Counted from the stretch's first letter, positions 6,978 to 17,394 are shown. The stretch is DNA of 36,396 nt from Myxococcales bacterium (GCA_030681895.1 JAUXRI010000166.1:1-36396); one strand, 5' to 3'. The notes: generated by a model from the letters alone, not told the origin. Numbers and translations: made by a program.

Positions 6978-9900
6978 ATGGTCCGCGCCCTCCTCGCCGC
7001 CTCGCTCGTCGTCATCGTTGCCTGCGCCTCGCCTGAAGCCAGCGGGCTCCTGCTCGCTCCGGAAGGCACCGGCGCCTCGATCGTCTTCGACATCGAAGAG
7101 CGCCCGTTCCCGAACGTGCCGTTGCCCAACGACTTCGCCTCGCGCTTCGACGCGACGAGCCCGACGAAGAAGCGCCTCAACGCGAGCAAGGTCGCCAGCA
7201 CCGCCTGGGAGCGCGCCATTCGTGACGAGCTCGCGCGCCTCGACGGCTGGGGCACCTACGCGCCGATGTCGCTGTCATTCACCAAGCAGCTCGACCTCGG
7301 CAACCTCGCGCGCCGGCACGTAGGCGACGACTACGATCAGAGCGACGACGCGCTCTACGTCATCGACGTCACCCCGAACTCGCCTGAGTACTGCCAGGCG
7401 GTGCCGCTCGACGTCGGCAACGGCAACTTCCCCGCCGTCATCGAAGACCGCGACTACTTCCCGAACGATCCACGCGGCGACACGGGCAACCTGCTCTTCG
7501 AAGAGGTGGAAGAGGACCTGAACCGGAACAACGCGCTCGACCCCGGTGAAGACACCGACATGGACGGGATTCTCGACCACCCGAACGTGCGCTTCGACGG
7601 CGATACCAACGTGATGCTGCACTACGAGCGCGAGACGAAGTCGCTGCTGTTCCGCCCGCTCATGCCGATGCGCGAGCGCACCACGTACGCGGTCGTCATC
7701 ACGAAGCGGCTCATCGACGAAGAGGGCCGGCCGGTTCGTTCGCCCTTCCGCTACATCAACCACGCGTCGCAGACCTCGGCCCTCGCGCCGCTGCCAGGCT
7801 GCCTGCCCCACCACGGCCTCGCGCTCGACGACATCGCCTTCACGTGGACGTTCACCACCCAGAGCGTCTCGTCGTACTTCATCGCCATTCGTGACGGCCT
7901 GCGCGGCATCGGCCCGCTCTCACGGCTGGCCACCGAGTTTCCGCCGAAGCTCGTCGACCTCGACTCGGTGCGCGACGACCCGACGCGGCTGTTGAACGTG
8001 AAGATCGTTCCGGGCGACCAACTGGTGAACGCGCTGTCGAGCTTGCTCCCCGGCCTGTTGGGCGCCGACGCCGACTCGCCGCAGATCCGTTCGCTCACCG
8101 ACGGCTTCAAGGCCATCGACTTCTTCGCGACGGGTTCGTACGACTCACCGCAGTTCTTCGCGCGCAAAGACGCGGCCGGCGCGTTGTTGCCACTGCACCA
8201 GCAGACCTGGAAGCTGAACCCCGAGACCGGCGCGATCGATCTGCCCGAGGGGAAAGCGCGCTCCGAGAAGGTGACGTTCTGGCTGGCCGTGCCGAAGAAC
8301 CGCAACGGCCCGGCGCCGCTCGCCATCGCGGGCCACGGCTACGGCAGCAACAAGCTCGAAGGTCTCTTCTACTCGGGGCTCTTCGCGCGACAGGGCATCG
8401 CGTCGATCGCCATCGACTGTCCCAGCCACGGCCTCGGCTTCGGAGACCTCGAGATCCAGGCAGCCGAAGGGCTCTTCACCTCGAAGGGCCTCACCGGGCT
8501 CTTCAAGGGACTGCGTCGCGATCGTGCGTTCGACCAGACCGGTGATGGCATCGCCGACTCGGGCGCCGACTATTGGACGGCGTACGCGACGCACACGCGC
8601 GACATGGTTCGCCAGTCGACCGTCGACTACCTGCGGCTGGTGCAGGTGCTCGAGACGTTCGACGGCACGACGCGCTGGGAGTGGGACGTCAACCGCGACG
8701 GAGAGAAGGACCTCGCTGGCGACTTCAACGGAGACGGCGTCGTCGACGTCGGCGCGGCGTCGAAGCTCTCCATGGGAGGCGGCTCGCTCGGCGGCATCAT
8801 GAGCGCGATGGTCGGCGGCACCGAGCCCCGCATCGGCGTCGTCGTGCCCATCTCGGCCGGCGCTGGCTTCGCCGAGATCGGCAAACGCGCGGCTCCGGGT
8901 GGCGTGAAGGAAGCCGTCTCGTTGCGCATGATGGGCCCGCTCCTCATCACCGAGAAGAACGCGCAGGGTGGCCTCGACCTCTGGCAATACGTGCCGGACG
9001 GCAACAAGCGCGGCCGCGTGAAGATCGGCCCGGTGTCGGCGACGCTGAACGAAGGCGACACGGCGGTCGTCACCAACCTCACGACGAAGGAGCACCGTTG
9101 CGCGCGCGTGCAGAAGAACGGAATGCTCCGCGCTGCAGTCTCGAGCGATGCGGGAAATCGGCTGAAGCTCGAGGTGTACTCGGGCGTGCTCGCGCCGAAG
9201 CGGCCCGAGGGCTGCGCGATTCCCACCGACGCGACGCCGTACTGGAGCCTGTCGACCTTCGGGCAGGACACGAAGTGGCAGGGCCGCGAGCTCGCGAAAG
9301 ACTCCCCGCTCCTCGCGCTCGGCGATGGCTTCGGGCTCAAGCGCGGTACTCCCGAGGCGCGGCGGTTCATCGGCTTCGCGCAGACGCTGCTCGACCCGGC
9401 TGACCCGGTGAACTTCGCGCCGAACTACCAGCGCCGAATTCTGCAGTACGGCACCGGCGAACGGGTGCGCACCCGCGCGCTGATCATGAACACCGTCGGA
9501 GATCCCGTCGTGCCGGTCGCCGCAGGAACGGCGCTCGCCCGAGCAGCCGGCTACCTCGACCTGACCTCACGTGACGCGCGCTATGGGAAGACGGTCAACC
9601 AGGTGCTGGTCGACTCGCACATCATCGAGGGCGTCTCGCGCACCAGCCCGTTCAAGAACTCGCGCGGACAGAACGTACTGATGGACATCGAGAACCTCTC
9701 GAGCACGGTGCCGGTCGACGACAAGTTCGACGTGCCTCGGCTGAACCCGCCGCTGCGTCACGTCTTCAAGAGCGAGATCGTCGGCGGCACCGTCGGCGTG
9801 CTGTACCCGATGCCGAGCCCGACGGGCCGACACGGCTTCGATCTGCCCGACCCGAAGAAGGCGTGGGACGACGGCACGTATCTGGTGAACATGCTCGCGC

Positions 9901-9995
9901 GGTACCTCTCGAGCGAAGGCACCCAGGTCTCGTTCGACGGCTGCCAGCACACCTCGAGCTGCCCGTGGATCGCGCAGCCCATCTCGGGGCCGTGA
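6978..9995 (+). CDS. Large lipoprotein of the alpha/beta-hydrolase type with calcium-loop-like motifs
   Basis: A 1005-residue protein with a lipoprotein signal peptide (lipobox IVAC, Cys16), so probably attached to the outer membrane or surface. A GGAG ribosome binding site lies 7 nt before the ATG. The central part has a hydrolase-like segment: GHGYGSNK around residue 452 (oxyanion region), then AIDCPSHG, and the putative nucleophile Ser603 in GGGSLGG. Two Asp/Asn-rich stretches, near residues 180-201 and 570-592 (for example FNGDGVVD), look like EF-hand or dockerin calcium loops. The closest general class is large extracellular esterase/lipase-like lipoproteins of Myxococcota. The substrate is unknown. 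The dtd gene follows after one base and is likely co-transcribed. Confidence 0.75.
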   Translation: MVRALLAASLVVIVACASPEASGLLLAPEGTGASIVFDIEERPFPNVPLPNDFASRFDATSPTKKRLNASKVASTAWERAIRDELARLDGWGTYAPMSLSFTKQLDLGNLARRHVGDDYDQSDDALYVIDVTPNSPEYCQAVPLDVGNGNFPAVIEDRDYFPNDPRGDTGNLLFEEVEEDLNRNNALDPGEDTDMDGILDHPNVRFDGDTNVMLHYERETKSLLFRPLMPMRERTTYAVVITKRLIDEEGRPVRSPFRYINHASQTSALAPLPGCLPHHGLALDDIAFTWTFTTQSVSSYFIAIRDGLRGIGPLSRLATEFPPKLVDLDSVRDDPTRLLNVKIVPGDQLVNALSSLLPGLLGADADSPQIRSLTDGFKAIDFFATGSYDSPQFFARKDAAGALLPLHQQTWKLNPETGAIDLPEGKARSEKVTFWLAVPKNRNGPAPLAIAGHGYGSNKLEGLFYSGLFARQGIASIAIDCPSHGLGFGDLEIQAAEGLFTSKGLTGLFKGLRRDRAFDQTGDGIADSGADYWTAYATHTRDMVRQSTVDYLRLVQVLETFDGTTRWEWDVNRDGEKDLAGDFNGDGVVDVGAASKLSMGGGSLGGIMSAMVGGTEPRIGVVVPISAGAGFAEIGKRAAPGGVKEAVSLRMMGPLLITEKNAQGGLDLWQYVPDGNKRGRVKIGPVSATLNEGDTAVVTNLTTKEHRCARVQKNGMLRAAVSSDAGNRLKLEVYSGVLAPKRPEGCAIPTDATPYWSLSTFGQDTKWQGRELAKDSPLLALGDGFGLKRGTPEARRFIGFAQTLLDPADPVNFAPNYQRRILQYGTGERVRTRALIMNTVGDPVVPVAAGTALARAAGYLDLTSRDARYGKTVNQVLVDSHIIEGVSRTSPFKNSRGQNVLMDIENLSSTVPVDDKFDVPRLNPPLRHVFKSEIVGGTVGVLYPMPSPTGRHGFDLPDPKKAWDDGTYLVNMLARYLSSEGTQVSFDGCQHTSSCPWIAQPISGP

Positions 9996-9996
9996 C

Positions 9997-10443
9997 GTGA
10001 GAGCAGTTCTCCAGCGGGTGAAAGAGGCGTCGGTCACCGTCGACGGGCAGGTAGTGGGCGCGATCGGTCCCGGGCTTCTCGTGTTGCTCGGCGTGGGCAA
10101 GGGCGACACCGAGGCTGACGTCGACTTCATGGTCGACAAGGTGCCGGGCCTGCGGATCTTCGAGGACGCCGCGGGGAAGATGAACCTCTCGCTCGTCGAT
10201 GGCTCGAAGGCGCTGCTCGCGGTGAGTCAGTTCACGCTGTTCGCCGATACGAAGAAGGGCCGCCGGCCGAGCTTCATCGACGCGATGCCGCCTGAAGAAG
10301 CGAAGCGGCTGTACGCGTTGTTCTGTGAACGGTGCCGGGCTGCGGGGCTGACGGTGGCTGAAGGCATCTTCGCGGCCGATATGAAAGTGGCGCTGATCAA
10401 CGACGGCCCGGTGACCATCATCATGGACAGCCGCGCAGCCTGA
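9997..10443 (+). CDS. dtd: D-aminoacyl-tRNA deacylase
   Basis: A 148-residue cytoplasmic enzyme that hydrolyses D-amino acids (and glycine) from mischarged tRNAs. Both family signatures are present: SQFTLFAD (Ser77-Asp84), and NDGPVT at 135-140, whose Gly-Pro pair forms the chiral-proofreading site. RRPSF at 89-93 is also typical. Length matches the family (about 145-150 residues). The start is GTG at 9997, one base after the TGA of the large lipoprotein gene, indicating translational coupling. The 109-nt gap after its stop is largely filled by a tandem repeat and ends at the convergent radical SAM gene. Confidence 0.95.
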   Translation: MRAVLQRVKEASVTVDGQVVGAIGPGLLVLLGVGKGDTEADVDFMVDKVPGLRIFEDAAGKMNLSLVDGSKALLAVSQFTLFADTKKGRRPSFIDAMPPEEAKRLYALFCERCRAAGLTVAEGIFAADMKVALINDGPVTIIMDSRAA

Positions 10444-10451
10444 GTTTCCCA

Positions 10452-10552
10452 CTCAAACGGCGCCGAGCCTGCTCCCGACTCAATCGGCGCCGAGCCTGCT
10501 CCCGACTCAAACGGCGCCGAGCCTACTCCCGACTCAATCGGCGCCGAGCCTG
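10452..10552. repeat. Four-copy 27-bp tandem repeat with alternating (54-bp) variant pattern
   Basis: Units start at 10452, 10479, 10506 and 10533; the last is truncated after about 20 bases. Each reads CTCAAWCGGCGCCGAGCCTG or close to it and contains the palindrome CGGCGCCG. Units 1 and 3 have AAAC where units 2 and 4 have AATC, so the array looks like a duplicated 54-bp dimer. It fills the convergent gap between dtd and the radical SAM gene. No T-run follows, so it is not an ordinary terminator. One minus-strand frame would read it as a nine-residue GSAPxESGA repeat, but nothing supports translation. Confidence 0.9.
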
Positions 10553-12205
10553 TCACCCCATGCTGAGGTACTGCTCCGACCGTGGGCGTTCCTTCAACAG
10601 ATCGCTCGTGTGCACGCCGTCGCCGCCTTGCTGAGTGCGGCCCTGCGCGAGCGTCGACACCACGGCATCGGCGTAGAACATGCCGAGCGGCGTGAGCGAG
10701 ACCGTCGACGAATCGACGCTCAGGAGCCCTTCGTCACGCGCAGCATCGAGGGCGGCGCCGAACTCGTCGTGAAGTGACGTTCCGAAGAGCGCCGTGTACC
10801 GGCTCAGCTCGACGCGAGTCGTGGCCAGACTTCTGGTCAGGAACAACAACCGCAGGCCCACGTCGTCGTAGCGGTACGCGAGATCCTGCCCGGACCACGC
10901 GGCCGGCTTGACGCTCTTGCGACGCAGCAGCTTGAGGCCCCGGCGCTGCGGCCAATCGACGAAGGTGGTGAGGCTCAACGGGCCGAAGCCGATGGCGTCG
11001 GTGCGATCGGGCGCGAAGCTCGCGGCCTCGTATCGAAACCGCTTCGGGCCCGCCTTCACGTCGCTGCGCTCGAAGTTCGTGAGCGTCGACTGCTCGTAGC
11101 CGGCGCGCAGGAGTCGCTCTCTCAACGCGAGCCAGTGCTCGGATGCGCGGCGGTTGTCTGGCATCGCCTTCACCAGCGCGGCGTCTTTCGACCAGGGCGT
11201 CCCCAGGCCCTCGTAGAGCACCAGATGGTACAGGCAGATCTGATCGAGCCCTGCCGAGATGGCGGTGTCGACGTCGTGCTCCATCTGCTCGACCGTCTGG
11301 CCGGGAAGGTTGAAGAGCAGATCGGCCGAGGTCGTGATCTCGAGATCGCGGCACTTGCGGGCGAGCTTCTTCACCAGCGCCGCATCACCGAACTTCTCGC
11401 GGCCCATCAGCGTGAGGAAGCGCGGGTCGAAGGTCTGCACGCCCATGCTGATGCGGCGATGCGCGACCGCCTGCTTCGAGAGTGACTTGAGGTGCGACGA
11501 GAACCACCCATCGAACAACGCTGGAGTCCCTTCGAGCGTGAGCTCCGCGTCATCGAGCACGAACGCGCTTCGCAGCTCCGACAGCAGCCGGCCGAGCTCA
11601 TCGGGAGACGACAGGTTCGCTGTGCCGCCACCGAGATACACCGCGTGCACCTTGCGGCCGCGAAGCGCCTCGTGGGCTCCAACGGTGCGGGCGTCTCGCG
11701 CGACGGCATCGACGGAGCGCGCCCGCGCGGTCTGGTTCGCGACGTCATGAGGGAACGTGCAAAAGCCACAGGCCTCACGGCGAGGCACGCACTGCGTGTG
11801 GGGAATGACACCGATGATGAGGTCGCGGGAACGATCGATGTTCAGCCACGACGCCTCGTCACGCCGGCCGCCGTCGACGATGGCGCGCAGCCGTGGCTCC
11901 TCTTCCAGCCACCGCACAGCCGTCTGGGTGTTGTGCGCCTCGAGGCGCGCGCGTTGCTCGGGAGGATCCGATTCGCTGATCTGCACCGGCGCCGGTTTGC
12001 CGCGCTTCAATTCGGCGGCGGCCTCGTCGAAGCCGACGTCGAGGGCGGCTCCGTCGAAGCTGCGAACGATCCGTGGCGGCCGCTCGAGCGGGCTCGACGC
12101 GACGGGCACCGCGACGCTCATCGCAGGCACGGCGGGAAACCCCTGGAGCAACCGGTGCCGCTGCGGCCGGGCCATTCGTTCGACGAGGTGGTCCCGAACG
12201 GTCAT
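10553..12205 (-). CDS. HemN/HemW-like radical SAM protein with an expanded cysteine motif
   Basis: About 550 residues from the ATG at 12205. The frame stays open to 12262, and an internal ATG at 12175 is possible. The domain order resembles coproporphyrinogen-III-oxidase-like radical SAM proteins: an iron-sulfur motif at residues 139-149, the SAM-binding VYLGGGTANL, SMGVQTFDP, and the HemN-type DLLFNLPGQT. The C-terminal region has HemN_C character. The cluster motif is CVPRREACGFC (C139, C146, C149), CX6CX2C instead of the CX3CX2C of the HemN group. It also carries an N-terminal extension of about 130 residues. It may be a heme-related or other radical enzyme; the substrate cannot be read from the sequence. 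Confidence 0.82.
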   Translation of the reverse strand: MTVRDHLVERMARPQRHRLLQGFPAVPAMSVAVPVASSPLERPPRIVRSFDGAALDVGFDEAAAELKRGKPAPVQISESDPPEQRARLEAHNTQTAVRWLEEEPRLRAIVDGGRRDEASWLNIDRSRDLIIGVIPHTQCVPRREACGFCTFPHDVANQTARARSVDAVARDARTVGAHEALRGRKVHAVYLGGGTANLSSPDELGRLLSELRSAFVLDDAELTLEGTPALFDGWFSSHLKSLSKQAVAHRRISMGVQTFDPRFLTLMGREKFGDAALVKKLARKCRDLEITTSADLLFNLPGQTVEQMEHDVDTAISAGLDQICLYHLVLYEGLGTPWSKDAALVKAMPDNRRASEHWLALRERLLRAGYEQSTLTNFERSDVKAGPKRFRYEAASFAPDRTDAIGFGPLSLTTFVDWPQRRGLKLLRRKSVKPAAWSGQDLAYRYDDVGLRLLFLTRSLATTRVELSRYTALFGTSLHDEFGAALDAARDEGLLSVDSSTVSLTPLGMFYADAVVSTLAQGRTQQGGDGVHTSDLLKERPRSEQYLSMG

Positions 12206-12242
12206 GCGGCGAGTATCGCCCAGTCGGGCCCGCTGCATTCCG

Positions 12243-12271
12243 ATGACGCGCCGACGGATCACGCTTACACT
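12243..12271 (+). promoter_or_regulatory. Candidate sigma-70-type promoter for the FHA sigma-54 activator
   Basis: ATGACG (12243-12248) and TACACT (12266-12271) are 17 nt apart, four of six matches each. Initiation would fall about 5 nt before the ATG at 12283, giving an almost leaderless mRNA, which agrees with the lack of a clear Shine-Dalgarno sequence there. Pattern match only. Confidence 0.3.
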
Positions 12272-12282
12272 CGATCACGTTC

Positions 12283-13644
12283 ATGTCCGGCCAACCGATT
12301 CCACAACGCACCGTGCTGGGCGCGCGCGCCGCGAACCTCGAGCGCTTCGCCTCGCAGGAATACCACCTGGTGCTGATCAACACGCCCGACGCCGGCAAGA
12401 GCTACCCGCTCGGTGACGTGCTCCGCATCGGCAAGACGTCAGAGAACAACGACGTCGTGATCGAGCACCCGACGGTGAGCCGCAACCACCTCGTCGTGCG
12501 CCGCCAGGGTGAGCAGTTTCTCGTGCAAGACCTCGGCAGCACCAACGGCACGTTCATCGACGGCGCCCAGATTCGTGAGGCGTTCCTCCGCGCTGGCGCG
12601 CTGCTCGAGGTCGGCGACGTGCAGCTGCGGTTCCAGCCGCAGGTCAAAGCGCTCGAGGTGTCACCGACCGAGAACGATCGCCTCGGAGATCTCGTCGGCA
12701 AGTCGGTGCCGATGCGGCAGATCTTCGCGCTCATTCAGCGCATCGCGCCCACCGACTCGACGCTGCTGCTCATCGGAGAGACGGGCTCTGGCAAAGGCGC
12801 TGCCGCCCGCACCATTCACAAGCAGTCACCGCGCGCGACCGGGCCCTTCGTGGTGTTCGACTGCGCGGCCGTCTCCGAGAACCTCATCGAGAGCGAGCTG
12901 TTCGGTCACGAGAAGGGTGCGTTCACCGGCGCCGTCGCCCAGCGCGTCGGCTGCCTCGAGCGCTCCAACGCCGGCACGCTGTTCCTCGACGAGATCGACG
13001 ACCTGCCCCTCGACCTGCAGCCCAAGCTGTTGCGCGCGCTGGAAGATCGCGAGTTCCGCCGGCTCGGCCAGTCGAGCGGCGCGGCGCAGAAGTTCGACAC
13101 CCGCGTCATCGCCGCCTCGAAGAAAGACCTCTGGTCCGAGACGCAGGCCGGCCGCTTCCGTGAAGACCTCTACTTCCGCCTGTCCGTCTTCACGCTGACG
13201 CTGCCCAGCCTGCGAGATCGAAAAGAAGACATTCCCCTGCTCGTCGACGCGATGGCCGGCGGGCCCTTGTGGAATCGGCTCACCGACAAGCAGCACGAGA
13301 TGTTCCAGGGGCACACGTGGCCGGGCAACGTGCGTGAGCTGCGTAACGCGGTCGAGCGCCTTCGCCACGTCGCCGACATCCCCGAGCTCGCCAGCGAGTC
13401 GTTCCTTCGCGAGTACAACGGGCCGTCGCAGCCGCAGGGAGAGACGCTCCCCGTCAACTACGCCTCGCCGTTCAAGGACGCGAAGGACGAGCTGATTCGT
13501 GGCTTCGAGCGCGAGTACCTCACGCGGCTCATCGCGAAGACGCGCAACAACATCGCCAAGGCAGCGCGTGACGCAGGGCTCGATCGGAAGCACCTGTACT
13601 CCCTGCTCCACAAGTACGGCCTGGTGCAGACGGAAGCCGAGTAA
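12283..13644 (+). CDS. FHA-domain sigma-54-dependent transcriptional activator (AAA+)
   Basis: A 453-residue cytoplasmic regulator. Residues ~28-117 form an FHA phosphothreonine-binding domain, with RIGK, TVSRNHLV and LGSTNGTF motifs intact. Residues ~138-365 are the AAA+ sigma-54 interaction domain: Walker A GETGSGKG (165-172), the sigma-54-contacting GAFTGA loop (212-217), Walker B GTLFLDEID (230-238) and the arginine-finger region REDLYFRL. The C-terminus has an Fis-type helix-turn-helix (NNIAKAARDAGLDRKHLYSLL). All key residues are present, so it should open sigma-54 promoters in response to Ser/Thr kinase signalling, an architecture abundant in myxobacteria. It is divergent from the radical SAM gene, and its stop lies 3 nt from the stop of the next convergent gene. 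Confidence 0.95.
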   Translation: MSGQPIPQRTVLGARAANLERFASQEYHLVLINTPDAGKSYPLGDVLRIGKTSENNDVVIEHPTVSRNHLVVRRQGEQFLVQDLGSTNGTFIDGAQIREAFLRAGALLEVGDVQLRFQPQVKALEVSPTENDRLGDLVGKSVPMRQIFALIQRIAPTDSTLLLIGETGSGKGAAARTIHKQSPRATGPFVVFDCAAVSENLIESELFGHEKGAFTGAVAQRVGCLERSNAGTLFLDEIDDLPLDLQPKLLRALEDREFRRLGQSSGAAQKFDTRVIAASKKDLWSETQAGRFREDLYFRLSVFTLTLPSLRDRKEDIPLLVDAMAGGPLWNRLTDKQHEMFQGHTWPGNVRELRNAVERLRHVADIPELASESFLREYNGPSQPQGETLPVNYASPFKDAKDELIRGFEREYLTRLIAKTRNNIAKAARDAGLDRKHLYSLLHKYGLVQTEAE

Positions 13645-13647
13645 CCG

Positions 13648-16600
13648 TCAGCGCGACTTGCCGAGCCGGCGGTTGCGCAGCTGCAGGTACCGCTCACTCG
13701 CCGCGAAGCGCACCAGCTCGGTCACCTCGACCGGCAGCGCCTTCTTCAAGCGCAGCGACGCGATGGCCGGCGCGATGCCACCACACACCACCAGGCCCGC
13801 GCGGTTGACGCTGTGGCGCGCGCCCTCCATCAGCGCCGAGAGGTCGAGCGACTTCACCACCTTCGGCCACAACGTCTTGAGCCGCTCGAGCGACCGCGGC
13901 GGCAGCGCCTCGCGAATGATCCGCGCCTCGGTGCTCGTCTGGCCCTTCAGCATCTGGCCCACGGCCTCGAGCCCGACGCGCAGCTGCTCCCGCTTCAGGG
14001 TGCGCAAGGCGAGCAGCTCGCCGCTCAAGGTGAAGAGCGCACGGCCCGCGTAGAAGCGCAGCTCCGCGTCGGCGACGGGCTTCTTCACTGCGGCGCGGCT
14101 CACCACCAGGCGCGGCGGGCTCGTCTGCAGCGCCGAGAACGGAGGGCCGCCATCGTCGCTCACGAAGACGTCGGGCGCGCGCATGCCAAGCAGCCGCACC
14201 GAGGCGAGCAGGGCATCGGCCGCGGGCCGGGCGCCCTTCCCGCTCTCGAGTGAGAACTCCTCGGTCGTCGACGCGTCTTTCCCCTTCGCCGGGAAGAGGC
14301 GGCACAGCGCGGGACTCGAGAGCGTGACGAGCTCAGCGGCCTCGGTGCGCACGAGTGGGTGCCGAAGGCCGGCGCGATCGGCCGCCGACAAGATGAGCTT
14401 CGGCGTGCGCGGCGCGGCGTTCGGGTCGCCTTCGAGGGCGCGCGCGAGTTCCAGCATCAACGAGGAGCGGTTCGCGTCGTTCGCGGTGTCGAAGTGCTCC
14501 GCGAGCATGCGGTAGCCGTCGGGATCGAGAGGACTCGCGCGCACCCGCTCGAACAGGGCCTGCCGTTCCTCCGAGAGCTGCTTCGACGGCGAGGGCCCGA
14601 AGCTGGGCGGCACTGACTGGAGCGGATCGCCGAGCTCGACGACGACGGCCGGGAGCTCTTGCGTGCGGCGCTCTTCGGACGGGGCCGGCGGGGCCTCGGG
14701 CTCATCGGATTCCGGCTCGTCGTCGTGCGAGTCGAGGGCCGGGTCGGCGATCGCCTGGGCGCGCGGCGGCGGAGCTACAGGTTCCTTCTCGACGAACGCG
14801 ATGGGGAGCGGCGCGGGCTTCGGCGCGGGCGCACGCGGCGGCACCGGTGTCTCGTCACCGGCCGCTTCGACTTCTTCGCTGCCGACCTCCATCACTTCGT
14901 CGATGTCGTCGTCCGACGCGTAGTCGTCGGCGGGCGCCTCGCGGGTCTCGTCCTGGTTGGTGAACTCACGAACGATGGGGTCGAGCACGCGCTGCAGTCG
15001 AGGTGGCAGCGGCGGCGGCACGAAGGGACGTGACGACTCGGGCTCACGCTCGGCGCCCAGTGCTTTCGCGAAGGCCTCGCTCTCGGCCTCGTCGGTCAAC
15101 GTCTTCGACGACTCCGGCACCACTGGCGGCTTCGGCCGTGAGGCGCGCGGCGGTGGGACGACGAGCGGCCCTCCAGGGAGCTTCGCGGCAGCGTGCGCGG
15201 CGGGCGCCTGCTCTGCGCGGACCCGCTCGATTCGCTCCTCGTACTTCTCGGCGCGCTCTTCATCACCCAGACGTTCACGTGCGTGCCGAGCGAGCCGACG
15301 CCACAGCGACACTCGCTGCGGGCCCTCGGGCGCAGACGTCGCCGCGTGCTCCAGCGCCCAGGCCGCTTCGTCGTCGAGCCGGCGCGCCTGCAGACGATCG
15401 ACGAGCGAGAGCCACGCCTGCAGGTGGCCCGGCTCGGCCTTCACCGCTTCACGCAGCGCCGCGAGCGCATCATCGAGGCGCCCCACCCGCTCGAGCACCG
15501 ACACCAGGTCGAGCCAGGCAGGCCGCGCGCGCTCACCGCGGGGATCCTTCGCGAGCACCTGCTTGAGCACCTGCTCGAGCTTCACGTCATCGCGCAGCGC
15601 GCGCGCCAGCACCCAGAGACGACCCAGGGCCTCTTCGTCCTGAACCGCCGATGCCAGCACCTCGGACCACGCCGCCAGCGCGAGCCGCGCGTCTTTCACC
15701 GCGTCAGCCACCTTCGCGAGCCGCCGGAACAGCGCGCCACGCTCAGGGAGCCGACGTGAGGCAGCCTGGAGGAGCTTCTCGAAGACCCGCGCGGGCCCCG
15801 AGTCACCACGATCAACGCCAAGCTCGGCGAGCCCGGCGGCCGCGTCGAGTGCGCCCGGCGCGTGCTTGAGCGCCTCTTCGAGATCGACGCGGGCCTTCGT
15901 GATCTCTCCGCGAGCCCTGGCCTCGTGCGCCCGCAAGATGAGCAGCCGCGCCTTCTCGAGTGGGTCCGCCGCGCGCCCGACGCCCGCATCGAGCGCCTCC
16001 TTCACGGCAGCCGCATCGTTGCGTTCGTCGAAGATGCGCACCTGCTCCGAGACGGCCTGCGTGTCTCCCGTGAGCTGCGACACCTCGGCCCACACCTTCG
16101 CGGCGCCGACGGCATCGTCAAGCTCACTCTCGAGCAGCTCGGCGAGCTTCTCGAGCCAGGGCGCGCGCTCGGCAGCCTCACTGCGGCTGTCAGCCGTCTC
16201 ACGGTAGAAACGGGCCAGGTCCTTCCAGGCGGCGCGCGCGACGTAGCGCGACTCGAGCTTCGACAACGCCTGGTTCGACGCCGAGGGTGACGACGCGGCC
16301 GCGACGAGGAGCGCCTCGCCCACCTGGCCCTGCGGCGCGACATCGGCCTCGGCGACCGCGAGATCGGCCAGCGTGGTCGAGGGAGGAATGACGATCGACG
16401 CCGTCGCCTCTTCGCCCGACGAGGTGGACTCGGCGAGTTCCTCGACGACGCGCACCGTCGGCAGCTTCAGGCCCAGCTCACGAACGAACGAACGCGCGCG
16501 AGCGTCTCGACCGACGCGGGCCGCGACGTCGAGCACGACGCGCGTCGCTTCCTCGGTGGAGCGCGCCGGGGCGTCAGCGTGGACGAGGGCGCGCAGCCAG

Positions 16601-17304
16601 AGCATGCGCAGAAGGAAGACACTGTGAGGGTCTTGCCCCTGCTCGGCGTACTGGGCGGCCTGACCGTAGCGGAGCGCCGCGCGCGCGTGCTCCTGCAGCC
16701 GCTCGCCCCACAGCCGCGCCCGTCGAAGCGCCACCCTCGACGCAGCGCGGAAATACCGACGGCGCAAGAGCAGCTTCGTCTCTTTGTCGCGTGACGCGTC
16801 GAGCTCGTCCCAGCGCTCGAACTTGTCGAGCAGCGCGTTGAGCACCATGCGCGACCGGCGGTCTTCCGGCGCCTCGGCCAGCAGCACGGTGAGCGTCTCG
16901 ATCGCGGGGAGCTCTTGCCCGGTGCGCCGCTGCAGTCTCGCGAGTGCGCGCAGCACGCCGACCCGCTCGCGGCCTTCGGCCTCGTCGAGCCCCTGCGTGA
17001 CGACGGTGAGAATCGGGCCCATCTTTCCCGTCGCCAGCGCCATCGTCGTGAGCGCCTGCGCCGTGCGGGCCGTCATGGGGCGCTCGCGAGCGAAGCGAAT
17101 GAGCTCGGCCACGGCCTTGTCGGGCTGCCCTGACACCAGCAGCCGCCGCGCGATGCTCCGGTACGTCACCTCGGGCGACGCTGGCCGGTTCTCGATCGCG
17201 TCGAGGCGCACGGTCTCGTGGCGGTTCGGCTCGGGGTGCGGCTCGAGCCGCTGGTCGGCGGGCCGGGCGGCAGGGCCACGCGGAGGTGAAGCGCCAGGAG
17301 GCAT
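13648..17304 (-). CDS. Very large TPR-like helical repeat protein with acidic/Pro-rich hinge
   Basis: A 1218-residue protein with no signal peptide or membrane segment. Residues ~45-730 are Ala/Leu/Arg/Glu-rich paired helices with TPR-like units (for example LDDALAALREAVKAEPGHLQ). A disordered stretch of Pro, Glu and Asp follows (~730-920). A C-terminal globular part (~920-1218) resembles the conserved C-terminal segment of other large myxobacterial TPR proteins (RFYAGRALFTLSGELLAL). Such proteins act as protein-interaction scaffolds, some in motility or secretion, but nothing here identifies the partner. The start at 17304 is the first reasonable Met; no good ribosome binding site is seen. 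It is divergent from the glycosyltransferase gene. Confidence 0.75.
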   Translation of the reverse strand: MPPGASPPRGPAARPADQRLEPHPEPNRHETVRLDAIENRPASPEVTYRSIARRLLVSGQPDKAVAELIRFARERPMTARTAQALTTMALATGKMGPILTVVTQGLDEAEGRERVGVLRALARLQRRTGQELPAIETLTVLLAEAPEDRRSRMVLNALLDKFERWDELDASRDKETKLLLRRRYFRAASRVALRRARLWGERLQEHARAALRYGQAAQYAEQGQDPHSVFLLRMLWLRALVHADAPARSTEEATRVVLDVAARVGRDARARSFVRELGLKLPTVRVVEELAESTSSGEEATASIVIPPSTTLADLAVAEADVAPQGQVGEALLVAAASSPSASNQALSKLESRYVARAAWKDLARFYRETADSRSEAAERAPWLEKLAELLESELDDAVGAAKVWAEVSQLTGDTQAVSEQVRIFDERNDAAAVKEALDAGVGRAADPLEKARLLILRAHEARARGEITKARVDLEEALKHAPGALDAAAGLAELGVDRGDSGPARVFEKLLQAASRRLPERGALFRRLAKVADAVKDARLALAAWSEVLASAVQDEEALGRLWVLARALRDDVKLEQVLKQVLAKDPRGERARPAWLDLVSVLERVGRLDDALAALREAVKAEPGHLQAWLSLVDRLQARRLDDEAAWALEHAATSAPEGPQRVSLWRRLARHARERLGDEERAEKYEERIERVRAEQAPAAHAAAKLPGGPLVVPPPRASRPKPPVVPESSKTLTDEAESEAFAKALGAEREPESSRPFVPPPLPPRLQRVLDPIVREFTNQDETREAPADDYASDDDIDEVMEVGSEEVEAAGDETPVPPRAPAPKPAPLPIAFVEKEPVAPPPRAQAIADPALDSHDDEPESDEPEAPPAPSEERRTQELPAVVVELGDPLQSVPPSFGPSPSKQLSEERQALFERVRASPLDPDGYRMLAEHFDTANDANRSSLMLELARALEGDPNAAPRTPKLILSAADRAGLRHPLVRTEAAELVTLSSPALCRLFPAKGKDASTTEEFSLESGKGARPAADALLASVRLLGMRAPDVFVSDDGGPPFSALQTSPPRLVVSRAAVKKPVADAELRFYAGRALFTLSGELLALRTLKREQLRVGLEAVGQMLKGQTSTEARIIREALPPRSLERLKTLWPKVVKSLDLSALMEGARHSVNRAGLVVCGGIAPAIASLRLKKALPVEVTELVRFAASERYLQLRNRRLGKSR

Positions 17305-17394
17305 GAAGGAAGACGACTGTAGCCAATGCCACGCAGACGGGAACCGTCGTCACATGCGTTGACGGCCGCCCCGGCTTCGCCCATGCAAGGCGTC

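Noticed and set aside
10452..10552. CRISPR array.
   Set aside because: Repeats are directly abutting with no unique spacers, there are only four, and no cas gene is present.
10227..10556. A minus-strand frame reading the 27-bp repeat as a GSAPxES peptide repeat.
   Set aside because: It continues antisense into dtd, has no ribosome binding site and no homology; the periodicity is explained by the DNA repeat.
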